From positions 377,001 to 441,000 of the forward strand of contig JAFCMP010000357.1 of NCBI GenBank assembly GCA_017506865.1: 64,000 nucleotides of DNA. Direction: 5' to 3'. Positions 34,725-45,300 of the stretch are shown piece by piece; positions within the stretch are counted from its first letter, which is position 1, and the number at the start of each line of letters is the position of its first letter. Source of the DNA: Tribonema minus (taxonomy: Eukaryota; Sar; Xanthophyceae; Tribonematales; Tribonemataceae). Below the pieces are notes generated by a model. The model made no database searches and was not told the origin of the DNA. It saw nothing but the letters and a program-made list of their open reading frames with translations. The translations under genes were made by a program, and so were the position numbers.

Positions 34725-36572
34725 ATGCTGTGCCCTCGTGCCTGCGCGCTGTGCCTGGCAACGGCGCTCTTGCTCGCGCTAAGTTCTGGACAAGGCGGTG
34801 GCGGCGGCGGTGGCGGCAGTGGTGTCCTGATGTCTCATCCGCCGCCAGCGTTCAACCTGTAAGTGCAAGTTTCGCATCTGACTGAGCGTATCTGACTAAT
34901 GAAACGGCTTGCGCACTCGCTACCTTGCTGCCTCTCTGGACGCTGCACGCTACGTCTGATGCTGCCGTCAGCAATCTGGAGCAAATACTGCTATTTCTAG
35001 CGGCATTGGTCCTCAAGCACCGGTGCTTACACGTTTTTGATTGATTATTTTGCTCCCTGCTCCCTGCGCAGCTGCCCTGCCTGGACAGACTTGACCACAT
35101 GCTACTGGATGCGGTTCAAGACGGGATATGCAGGCGGAGTTGACTGCGTCTGGTAAGTCCGCAGGCCACATCACTCAAATGCTCACATGTGCGCAGAGGT
35201 GCCATGCCCCTTTTCCTGCATTCAGATTCTCAGACCTGCAGTGTTGCCGTGTACATAGTGGTCAACCGGTGCAAACTTTGCAAAACGGACATTGTCGGAC
35301 TCTCCCGTTTCCGCATGGCCTGTGTTTGTGGGACGCATCAGGTGGCATGGCCAGGCGCCGCAGCTTGCGCAATGCATGCATGGCAAGTGCCGTCGCTGGT
35401 TGCATCAGCGTTGCTGGTTGCACCTGCGATGAACCATAGCCAGCTGCATACGAGGGAATAATCAACCTGAGTGGCATGAGTGTCGCTCATCACCTCGATA
35501 AAGCTTAAGCTGACTCACGGTGACTCATTATTGCACAGCCCGGTAGCACCGCATGAGACAAAACATACAATGTCACACAATAGCTCAACGTTGCACTCAA
35601 CACTCAAGACGCGGCGTGCTCACACAACACCCCTGCGCTGGCTCTTGACCACTGCAACAGCTGCCCCAATGGCTGCAGCTTCTGTGCGCTGAGGCGCCCA
35701 CTGCCGTATGCCCCCACTTGTCCCGTCCCACGTGGTGGCGGGGGTGGTGGTGCTGGCGGCGGTGGCGGTGGCGGCGGCGGTGGCAGCGGCGGCGGTGGCG
35801 GCGTTATTCCTGGCCCCCCTGGGCCTCCGGGCCCCCCTGGGGCTCCAGGCATCGGAGGACCAGGAAAGTGAATCTCAAAATCTCATTGCAAGTCGACTGG
35901 ATCACAATCATGGACGTAGTACTGTGGAACGAATATGCTTGTCAGCAATTAGAAGCAGTGCGTGCGTGATCAGCGCATGACAGCAATGTCGGCATCAGGC
36001 AGGCTCATTGTCAACTTCACCCGCTTGTCTCTATCCCTCATGCTGTTCGTGCAGGGGGCGCTGGCGGCGCTGGTGGTGGGGGCGGAGCCGGTGGCGGCGG
36101 TGGCGGCGGCGGTGGCGGCGGCGGTGGCGGTACCATGGTTCCACATCGCGTCCCCTCTCCTGCGCCAACCTTTGCGCAGACCGTAGCGCCAACTGCTGGT
36201 CAGACGCCTGGACCGTCACCGGCGCCTACCGCACAGTCCACAAGTGGTGGAACGGCGCCGGGCACGCCCGCAGGGTCCCCTGCACCGACTGCTGGTCAAA
36301 CAACTGCGTCGACGCCGGCCGCAACGGCTCCATCAGCGGCAGCGGCTACAGCGGTTAGCACAGCAGCAGAGTCTCCCGCACCTTCCGCTGGGCCCACCGG
36401 AGGCCAGACGCCTACGCCGACCGCTGGCTCATCTGCTCAGTCGACGGTGGCAGGGAATGCTGCTGGCACGGCTGGCACGTCGCCTGCTCCCTCCGCTGCG
36501 CCGACTGTGGGCCAGACAGCTGCATCGACTGCTGCTAGCACTGCTCAGGCGACGCCTGCTGCTACCACCTGA
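33725..36572 (+). repeat. Inverted segmental duplication, arm C
   Basis: Counterpart of 14479-17450 in opposite orientation, with about 16 kb (including VPS33) between the arms. The best-kept segments are the signal-peptide exon, the two Cys-rich exons and the collagen triplets. Confidence 0.8.
34725..36572 (+). CDS. Secreted Cys-rich, collagen- and mucin-like protein, copy C
   Basis: Exon 1, 34725-34858, encodes signal peptide MLCPRACALCLATALLLALS and a Gly run. Exon 2, 35072-35152, joins in phase (CPAWTDLTTCYW, GYAGGVDCV). Exon 3, about 35600-35870, carries AACSHNTPALALDHCNSC, CALRRPLPYAPTCPVP, a Gly run and GPPGPPGPPGAPG. Exon 4, 36055-36572, carries a Gly run, then PAPT/GQT repeats ending TPAATT and TGA. 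The exon 2-3 junction lacks a phase-matched acceptor (copy A has one), and exon 3-4 has the same phase problem as copy A. The third frame of exon 4 looks protein-like (Trp/Cys-rich, high GC3), but B-C differences are silent in the Pro/Ala/Thr frame, so that frame is the real one. It is probably an extracellular matrix or cell-wall glycoprotein. Confidence 0.65.
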
Positions 36573-37760
36573 CTGACGGCCTACAGGGATGGGTGATGGC
36601 TGCTGGCATGCTCAGGCGGCGCAGGCAGTGGTGTGAGTTGAGCATACTGCAAATTGGGGGGAGGAGAGGGGAAGGAGGCAATGTTGATGCGTCAGAGCTG
36701 CTGCCAGAGCAGTGTGTACATGTGTACGTGCTGCTGAGTTGAAAATTGATAGCTGGACTTTTGTGGCTGGATGTAGGGTGAACGCTGAAGCGACAAGAGC
36801 TAAATACGCCCCTTCCAGCGATCAATGGTGTGGATGCGACAGCAAGCAAAGTAAGGAAAACGTGCCGTTGATGATGACATAGATGGCAAGAAACATATAG
36901 ATAGAGAAGCCGCACAGTGACGTTTTGTGACCAACTGCATCGAACGCACCATTGCGCATGGGATACATACCTCATGTATGCAGATGCTCGGAGGCAGATG
37001 TGCGCTTTGCCTTCATTCGCCAGGCCACTGTCAACAGCTGACACGTCAGCATGGTATTGTGCACGTTGTGTCAAATATCTTTTGTACTGCATTGGATACA
37101 CAGACCCGCGAAGTCTACATGTCGTCTTTGCGTGTAGAGTGACCACATCACAAAAGGAGAGGTGGTCTACACATGTCGCGCGGATTGAAGCAAGCATGCA
37201 TGTTGCCGGCAGTTGAGCAGACACATACAAACTTTGTGATGTGTGCTGCCATGTGTCAAGCTTGTCAATGGTGTTTTGTGAGCGCAAGTGCAATGCATGC
37301 CAGAATGCTCAACTCAACTGATTGCGTTGAAACTTGTGCACACACACAAAATGCACGAGCAAAGCTGACATGCTGCAGTTTTTGTATGCTGCAATGGAGT
37401 CAGCTCCGGTACCATGTGTGCGCTCACGATTACGCAGCAGTAGAATAGAATACTGTTAGAATTGCAGTGCATCAAAAGTGCAGCATCACAAAGTGACAAG
37501 ACACTGAACTTCATGATGGCGGCGCGAGTCACACCAAGAAGCATGCCATTGGGAAACACAAACTTCAATTCTTTGCGCAAACGAAAAGGTGCCTATTTTT
37601 TATGTGACACCGCCATGGCGCGAGGCGCGCCACTCAGCTCTGCAAACCATGCAGCTTCCACACGCTCCTGCCCTCCCGCAAACCTACCACTATCAGCAGC
37701 GCTACTCCTCTGTACATGTTCCAGCGGCAGCCACGCACTGCCCGCGCAACAACACTAACC
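36573..37760. other. Intergenic, nothing recognised
   Basis: 1.2 kb between converging copy C and GAR1. Open frames up to 243 codons (minus, 36562-37293) have no motifs or exon-like composition. Confidence 0.45.
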
Positions 37761-37768
37761 CTAACCCC
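37755..37768 (+). repeat. Telomere-like repeat at the GAR1 stop codon
   Basis: CTAACCCTAACCCC; the minus-strand reading GGGGTTAGGGTTAG supplies the TAG stop of GAR1. Confidence 0.6.
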
Positions 37769-39047
37769 TCCCCCTGCCGCGCCCCCCGCCCCTAAAGCCC
37801 CCTGGACTCCGGCCCCCGCCCCGCCCCCCAGGTGGGCCCCTGCCAAACCCCCTGCCTCCTCCCCTGCCGCCACCAAAACTCCTGCCGCCAGGGGTAAACC
37901 CCCCTCTGCCGCCACGCCCGCCGCCGCGCGCGCCACCCCGGCCGCCGCCTCTGCCGCCGCCGCTGCTGCGTCCCCCTTCGCCTGAGAGTCCAGCAGGGTT
38001 GAATGGAGGTTCAGGGTTTTGAATTGTGACTTGAAGTGCTCGCCTAGCGAAGGAAGCGATGTGGCAGCCAGGCGCTGCTGCTGGCAGGGCGACGATGGTG
38101 TGCACTACAAAATGGCGACTGGCCGACGCATATCATCAGAGAAATATTGACAGCACGACTGCGACTGCAGATCTGGAACCTGCGTTGCCAGTTTCTGCTT
38201 CATACATCTATGATGCTGCGTACATCGCAGTGCAGCAACTTCAAGAGGGCACGCTTATGCATTTCAATCTGACGCACCTGTGAATCTGCTCATTGGCAGC
38301 AGCTTGTCGGGGCCGATGAAAACTTTGTCTCCGTCCTTGAAGGATGTTGCATTCACGCCGCCATCCGGTTTTACTGTGAAATAGGAGCCATTGATGGGCC
38401 CCAGGATCTCATCGACCTTGCCTATTTTTGTCTTGTTCTCGAGGTAGGCACCCGCGTTGAAGTAGGGCACCATGGAGTTGGTGAGCTTGTAGACCATCTC
38501 TCCCTCGCAAGCGTGGACAAATATTCCCAGTTCTGTATTTGAAAACAGAAACGCATCACGTAGGTCAGATCATGGCGCTAGCTTGGTGGCTCGCTTCACA
38601 GGCCAGCTGTCGACATGCATGGCGGAGCTGTGGTGTGTCAACCGCGTGGAGTCAACTCTGAGTGATAAGAAGAGACAACAGAGCAAATTGCTGCTGACGT
38701 ATACGTTGGAGGAAGTTGGCCGAACACAGCGCATGACCCTGGCGCTAGAAGGGTGGCGCCGCAGCGACCGTGTGAGCAGCGCTGGAGGGCTAGTAGTCTG
38801 TCATCGACATAGGGGACCTGTGGCAGCAACAAAGCGCGCTTCCATGATGCTGCACCACAGTTTCACCAGCCAGCATTGCCAAGCGTGACCTTGACAGGTT
38901 AATGTCTCTGGCCCACCCACCTACAACTTCCGATGGCGGTCCTTCATCGTAGCCTCCCCTGCCTCGCCCGCGGCCACCGAAGCTTCCACCTCTGCCAGGA
39001 GGTCCACGTCCTCTGAAGCCACCGCGTCCTCTGGGCGGTCGAGACAT
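37761..39047 (-). CDS. GAR1: H/ACA ribonucleoprotein subunit GAR1
   Basis: Core protein of H/ACA snoRNPs, needed for rRNA pseudouridylation in the nucleolus. Exons: 39047-38921, 38532-38278, 38029-37761. The sum is 651 bases, 216 residues, phases matching. An N-terminal GAR domain ([15 protein letters not shown]) is followed by the Gar1 core spanning the first junction ([56 protein letters not shown]) and a C-terminal RGG-rich tail. Length and two-GAR layout match yeast and human GAR1. The TAG stop lies inside a short telomere-like CTAACCCTAACCCC sequence. Head to head with the ABCD gene. Confidence 0.96.
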
Positions 39048-39329
39048 GGCTGTCGGCACGCACGCAGCACGCGATTTTGGCGTCCAGCCACAACTTCAGC
39101 AGGCTCTTGAAGTTTGGAGGTGTATCCTGCTACAGGTCTAGACCGACGGCGACGGCGGCAGCGGCGTTGACGTTTGACGAGTTTGGGCTGTTTTGAAAGT
39201 CAAAAACTTGGCAATCACTGGCTGGTGGTTGCGGAGGAGTCGGTGCTTTGAGCATTGCCTTGAGGTGGCGGCAGAGCAGAGGAAGCACGGATGGCCAATT
39301 AGGAAGCAAGCTGCACGTCAGGTGGAGCC
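39048..39329. promoter_or_regulatory. Shared divergent promoter region, GAR1 / ABCD
   Basis: Start codons are 282 bases apart and point away from each other. No TATA box is obvious. Confidence 0.55.
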
Positions 39330-42300
39330 ATGACTGGCGCCAATGTCGGAGGAGAGGCGGTGAATGCGTTCATGAAGGGGAAGAAAGGCGCCACAATATC
39401 CACTCTGGGATTCATTCTCAGCTTGGCAGGTGGGTGCGTTGGCCAGTATGCGCTGTTGTGCTGCTATGGTGCTGTAGGCATCGAAAGATTTAATGCTCAA
39501 GACCAAAGGTGATGGGTCGTTGCTTTCACACTGCAGCAGGCATCGCACAGCACCACTCGCCCCTGTTCGTGTCCGGCATCAAAGTTCAACTTGCCTCCCT
39601 GACTTCCAGTGTCATTGCATAAACAACGCCGATCACCTCTCATCCACTGCCAGCGCTGCGCCACTATGGCAAGTACTTGGGACCATCCATGCATGCAACC
39701 CATGGAGCCGGCACCGCCAAGCCAAAGGTGGATCGGGCTTTCCTGCTGCGGGTGCTGCGGCTCAGCAAGGTCATGGTGCCAGGGGTACTGAGTCCAGAGG
39801 CAGGGTTTCTGGCAGGAGTGGCGGGGCTGCTGCTGCTACGAACTTATCTGGACATCACAATGCTAGGTGAGCAGCCCCTTTTGATTCTATGTTGCTCTCA
39901 CCCACGTGCGTGTCTGAATCCTCAACCTGTGTGATTTGGACTGGAGGAGTAGTTTGAAGGCGCAAACAAGTGTGCTCCTAGCCACAGTCAGCACCACTGT
40001 GGCAAGTGGTGTCATTGACCATCCACTTGGCATTGTGTTTAAAACACCGTCAGCGGCCGTGCGGCCTGAAAGTCCATCAGCAGCAGCCGTGTTCAATGGC
40101 AGCGTTGGAGCGCATCAGCAGAACACCATATTTGTAGTGTTTTGCTGCAACATTTCAGCCAGAAGTCATTGGCAGCTTCGGCGCTACCTCGACAACAAAA
40201 CAGTCTACTGTTGTCATGCTGCCCTAGTCGATGCAATCGCTGTAGGCTGCAGAATCGTGGTTAAAAACTCTACAGGGCATTCATCAAGCATCGTCAAGGA
40301 GCTAGCAGTCACCTACATGTTTGTGCATGCCAGTTTCTCAGACGCACCTGCACTTGCTCCCTTCCACCCCCTGGGAACACCATCACACCCGCAGAGCTGA
40401 CCACAACGGTGGAGCGGGCCATCGTGCAGCGCGACGCAGGCAGCTTTGGGCGCGGCGTGCGCACGTTCGCCAAGTTCATGGTGCCGCTGAGCATTGTGAA
40501 CTCGCTGCTCAAGTACGGTCAGTCGGAGGTGGCGCTGCGCTTCCGACAGCGGCTCACCGCTCACATCATGGACAGGTGCGGTTGGGCTTCAAGTTGAAGT
40601 GACGTGCCAGGCTTGTTTCACCTGTGAATGTGTAGAGTGATCTGATGAAGGCAATGCTGAAGGACGCGGCATGGTGCCAAGGTCTACAATCACAAACGAA
40701 ATGGTCAGAAGGTTTGACAACATGGGTAACTTAGTGGTTTGCACAAGGGTGTGTTCCCAGCGATGGAGGGGTGACAAACATTCAACATCAGGATTCACAT
40801 CTTGGCGAGGTGGCTCAGTTGTGGTGCGGGTCTGATACCATAACCGACAAGCTGCTTGACACGACGGGGTTAAACTGATCAGAAGCCAACAATTTTACCA
40901 CACATAAGCGCCCATTGCCATTTGTCACAAGAATGCGAGCATTACTACTGTGCGATGTCCTGGTGTTAGAGCAAATACCAGTGATCTAACTTGAGCATGC
41001 CACAGAGAACAGCTCGCAGGTGCACGCCGCGTATTCATTGTTGTGTGCTTTCATGTGTCACCAGGGTCTGGTGCCGTCGCTAGTTGCCATGTCATCGGCC
41101 TCTTGATTGAATCCCCAGGCGCCCATCACTACATGCCTCATGTGGCTTGAGCTTTTCTGTGAGCGCTGTCATCAACAGTGCTCCACATGCAATTGGCAGT
41201 GCCATACTCCTCAAGTGCTGCTTACAGCTGGCGCTACGCCAGCGACGACAGCAGCGGGGCAGTAGCAGGTTTCTGAAGCACAGAGCAGCACGTGTCAGCA
41301 ACCAGTTACCATTTACCTTGTGTTACAGTAGTGCTGCAGTATGGCGGTGCAGCCATCATATGTTCATGCAGCCCATGTTGCCTGTATCAATGGCAGCACT
41401 GTTGAACTACAGACATCCGCTGCAAATCTGTTCCCTCTGTTCATGCCGTCTGTCGGTGTTTGCACCACCTTGTCACCCTTTGTTCATGCAGATATATGGC
41501 AGGCTTTACATACTATGGAGTGACCAACCTGGACGGGCGTTTGAAAAATGTTGACCAGGCCATCACACAGGTACGGTGCCTACATACTTTTCTGCGTACC
41601 TACAGGCTGTATCTACATGCTATCAAGCGGTACATAGCTGTATACACACACAAGACGTCGCACAAACCCTGAAGGGTGTACCTGCATGTTCCTGAAGGTT
41701 TCGCTGCTGTGCGCACACCTTCATCCTTTGCCAGCGCGAACTGCATAAGCAGCTGCGATGTCGTTTAGTGATGCTGTAGTGGTGCGGGCCAATGCATATG
41801 ATTTGGAAAGCAGTAATTGGACAGGAAGATGGCAGATGGCTCGAAACATTGTGATTGTTCGTCATAGATGTGCTGGCGAAGCTCTCCAACTGTCAGTTCA
41901 CCCACTTCATCTTCCCATGGTCAAGTTGTCACGCATCTATGCCCTCCCCTTGAAACTCTGGTTCGCGTCTCAGAAGAGCCGAGACACAAATACCCATTGT
42001 CCTTTACACGCACATGCCACCTTGTTGTGACTGGCCAGCTTACTAGGCCATGGTAAAGCAACAAACACTGTCAACGCCCACATATTGCGGGCATCATCAC
42101 TCTAAACGCACACACACACTTTAAATCCTCGTCTGGGAGTCGCCAATTGACACACGACCAGGCTTTGACCTTCTCAGGCGTGTGTAGCCTTGCTGGTCCT
42201 TGCCGCTGAGTCGCCAGCTGACCTCACGACAGCAGCACCAAACACACGCACCTTTTGCTCTATAGATGGCAACGATTACTCTTTGTTGCCTCGTGCCACC

Positions 42301-45300
42301 ATGCAGCGTGTTCATGTTGGACTCACCACCAGTCCAGGGCATGTATGCCATGGTATACACACATACCTATAATGGCTGATACGGCAGCACTGTGCTCACA
42401 CCCGATGCCTCTCCTCACCTCCCCCCCCCCCCCTCAACCACATTCTGCCAGGACGTAGAGCTATTCGCCGAAAGCATGGCGGACCTGTTCAGCAACGTCA
42501 CCAAGCCCATGCTGGACATCTGCCTGTATGTGCGCCGACTGGCACGTCGCGTTGACCCCCTGGCCCCCTACAGCCTCATAGCGTATCTGCTGGCGTCAGG
42601 GGTCGCACTGACGGCCATGAGGAAGCCGACGGGGCTGTACACCGCACTCGTGCAGCATCAGGTAGGCATGTATGCTTTGTTTCATGAGTGATTGGGGTAC
42701 CTATCCTACAGCCTCATTGCGCATCTGCTGTTCTGGGGGGTGGGTGCTGACGGCCATGAGGAAGCCGACGGGGCTAAATCCAACATTAGGTACATTGGTT
42801 TTTTCTGTAGACAGCGAGTATGCATAGTCATACGCAGTGGCACATTGACATGTGCTCCGTTTGCGTAGTGCAGCACACTGCACACATTCATAAGCTGCCG
42901 CTCGCTGCATACAGTCCTGCATTCCGTGTGCCCTCTACAAACATGCATGTGCTCTGTATATGGCGCATTTCACCACACCTGCAAACGCACATGCTCTATG
43001 CAGGGCGCTGCCCACTCTACACATACATACCTACACTCTGTGTGCCATGAGCTATGTATACACTACAGGAGGGCGTGTGCCGGCACGTCAACGGCCGCCT
43101 CATGACCCTAACCCTAACCCCAACCTTAACACATTGTAGGAGGGCGTGTACCGGCACGTCAATGGGCGACTCATCACGCACGCCGAGGAGATTGCGTTTT
43201 ACGGCGGCAACAAGAAGGAGAAGGCAGTGCTCAGCGCCGCCTTTGCCGACCTCGTGGCGCTCGTCAGGCGCAGCCAGCAGGTGATGATGACGGTGTTGTC
43301 ACTGCGGCTCAGCACTGTAACTGCCGCGGGGCTTGAGAGTGATAGGGGGGTGGTAACGGGCCGCGTTGAAAGATTTCTGGGGGTAATTTGCGGGTGCAGT
43401 CGAATGGGAGATACCTGTCAAAGGAACACACAAGTGCAGTGCTGAAGTGACGCAGCCAAGTCCACAGGGCGCAAACGAGACTCAGTGCGCCTTGTGCAGT
43501 CGCAAATTTGATGAAGTTTGTTGGGAACAGCCCGCGCTCACTACTTCAAGTTACTACAGTGTGCAAGTGACTGCGTGTACGTCTGTATGTGGTGGTGTCA
43601 ACGTGACCTGTCGTATCTGGGGGGGTGCACTTACTGCCACTGGAAGGCACACTCCAAAAAGTGTACTGAAAATAGTGAATATGAATGCGCAGCTTTCGTC
43701 CATATGCAGCGATGCGCACATGCGGTGTCGTAAGCATGTGCGTAACCATGTGGGATGCAATGCACGCATGATGTTATACATTGTGACTACAGTAGTGGTG
43801 TACATGTGCACTGCATGTTTCTGACAGGCGTGTTGTCATTGAGCCTGCGTCAATGTGCGCGCACGCTTCCAGAGCACAAGGCTTGAGACCAAAGCGTTGA
43901 GCACTGTGACGTGGCTTGTGTGCTGAGATGATACAGTGGCTGTTTGCAGGTTGTGTTTGGTGATTGCGTTGTGTAGTTAACATGAGTTTACAGGATGAGG
44001 TTTACGGTTAGGGTAAGGGTTATACAAGTCTCCCACACAAAAGCTAGCTGAGTGCCTTGTGAAAGATGCTCAGTGTACACCTTCAAGTTACACATGACGT
44101 TCACTTCGCTTTGCGTGGTGGCCACTGACAATGCCTTCTCTCCCCGGTATCTGACTGCTCATGACAGTTCCGGTACAGCATGGCTGTGGTGGACTCCATC
44201 GCCGCCAAGTACCTCGCATCCGTTGTGGGCTGGCTCACGGTCTCACGACCGTTCCTGAACCTCAAGGACCCGCGCTTCAAGGACGCGTCCCCGTCCGTGC
44301 TCTATCAGGTATGTATGTATCGAACCCATAAAACTTGAAGTCTTTTTACTACTGTGGATATGGTGACACTGTTTGACTCGTGGCCAGCTGGCGCAGCAGC
44401 GGCGATCACGGACATTGGTGGAAGGCACTTGCGACTAAGCACACCTTGCCACCTAGAGCTCTACGATCTTTTGATTTGTTTCCATGTATATGGCATGTCT
44501 TCAACTTGAGGAGCGCTGTGGCTGAGGCTGTTTAATGAGCTGTGAAGAAGTATTGCCGTTACTGCTCTCCTGTGGCATTGTCTCCTGCAGCATTTGGCAT
44601 TGCACCTGCGGCGAGATTCTGTACATAGCTCCGAAGAGAGACACGCCACAATATTGTATCTTTCACAAGCCACCAATTAGTAGTCACACATAAGCGGTGT
44701 GCCAACATCAGTGTATGCATGCATGCAGCGCGCCACGGTGCAGCTGCCGGTGGTGCACAGCAGCTTACGCCAGTTATCGGCTGCTTCCATCCATGATGCA
44801 ATTTTTTGTGTTTTGATGCGACCTTGGTTCGTGTTCTTGCATCATGTTAACACTGCTGCTGCGTCGTCACAACTGCCCATGTTGACAAGAATCAGGGTCA
44901 CGGTCAGATTGAGCATGGCTGCGCGTATCTGATTTTTGCTGTGAATCTGATGAAGCGGCCACCTCTGTACGCACTTCCCGTCAACCTCGCTCTTTTCAGC
45001 TGAATCAACGCTGCTGTACTTCAAAGGTATAGCCATGTCACCTCTAGCCAACAAGGCACTCACAACTGCGCGCGTGCCCAACGTGCAGGAGTACCATTCC
45101 GCTGGGCGCATGATGCTGAACCTGAGTCAAGCGCTTGGCAGGCTGGTCCTCTCAGGCCGTGAGCTGACGCGATTATCAGGCTTCAGGTACATCGATCATG
45201 TGCCTGTACATAATATGTACTTGAACATATAGTGCGCGCTGGCTCACGTGCACATGGGAGTAGCTTCACTTGAAGTAGCATCGGCACGTGGCTTGCGGGA

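Noticed and set aside
40802..40880. tRNA-like stretch (GGCGAGGTGGCTCAGTTGTGG)
   Set aside because: The D-arm-like start is followed by no matching acceptor strand and no proper TψC arm, so a tRNA fold is not supported.
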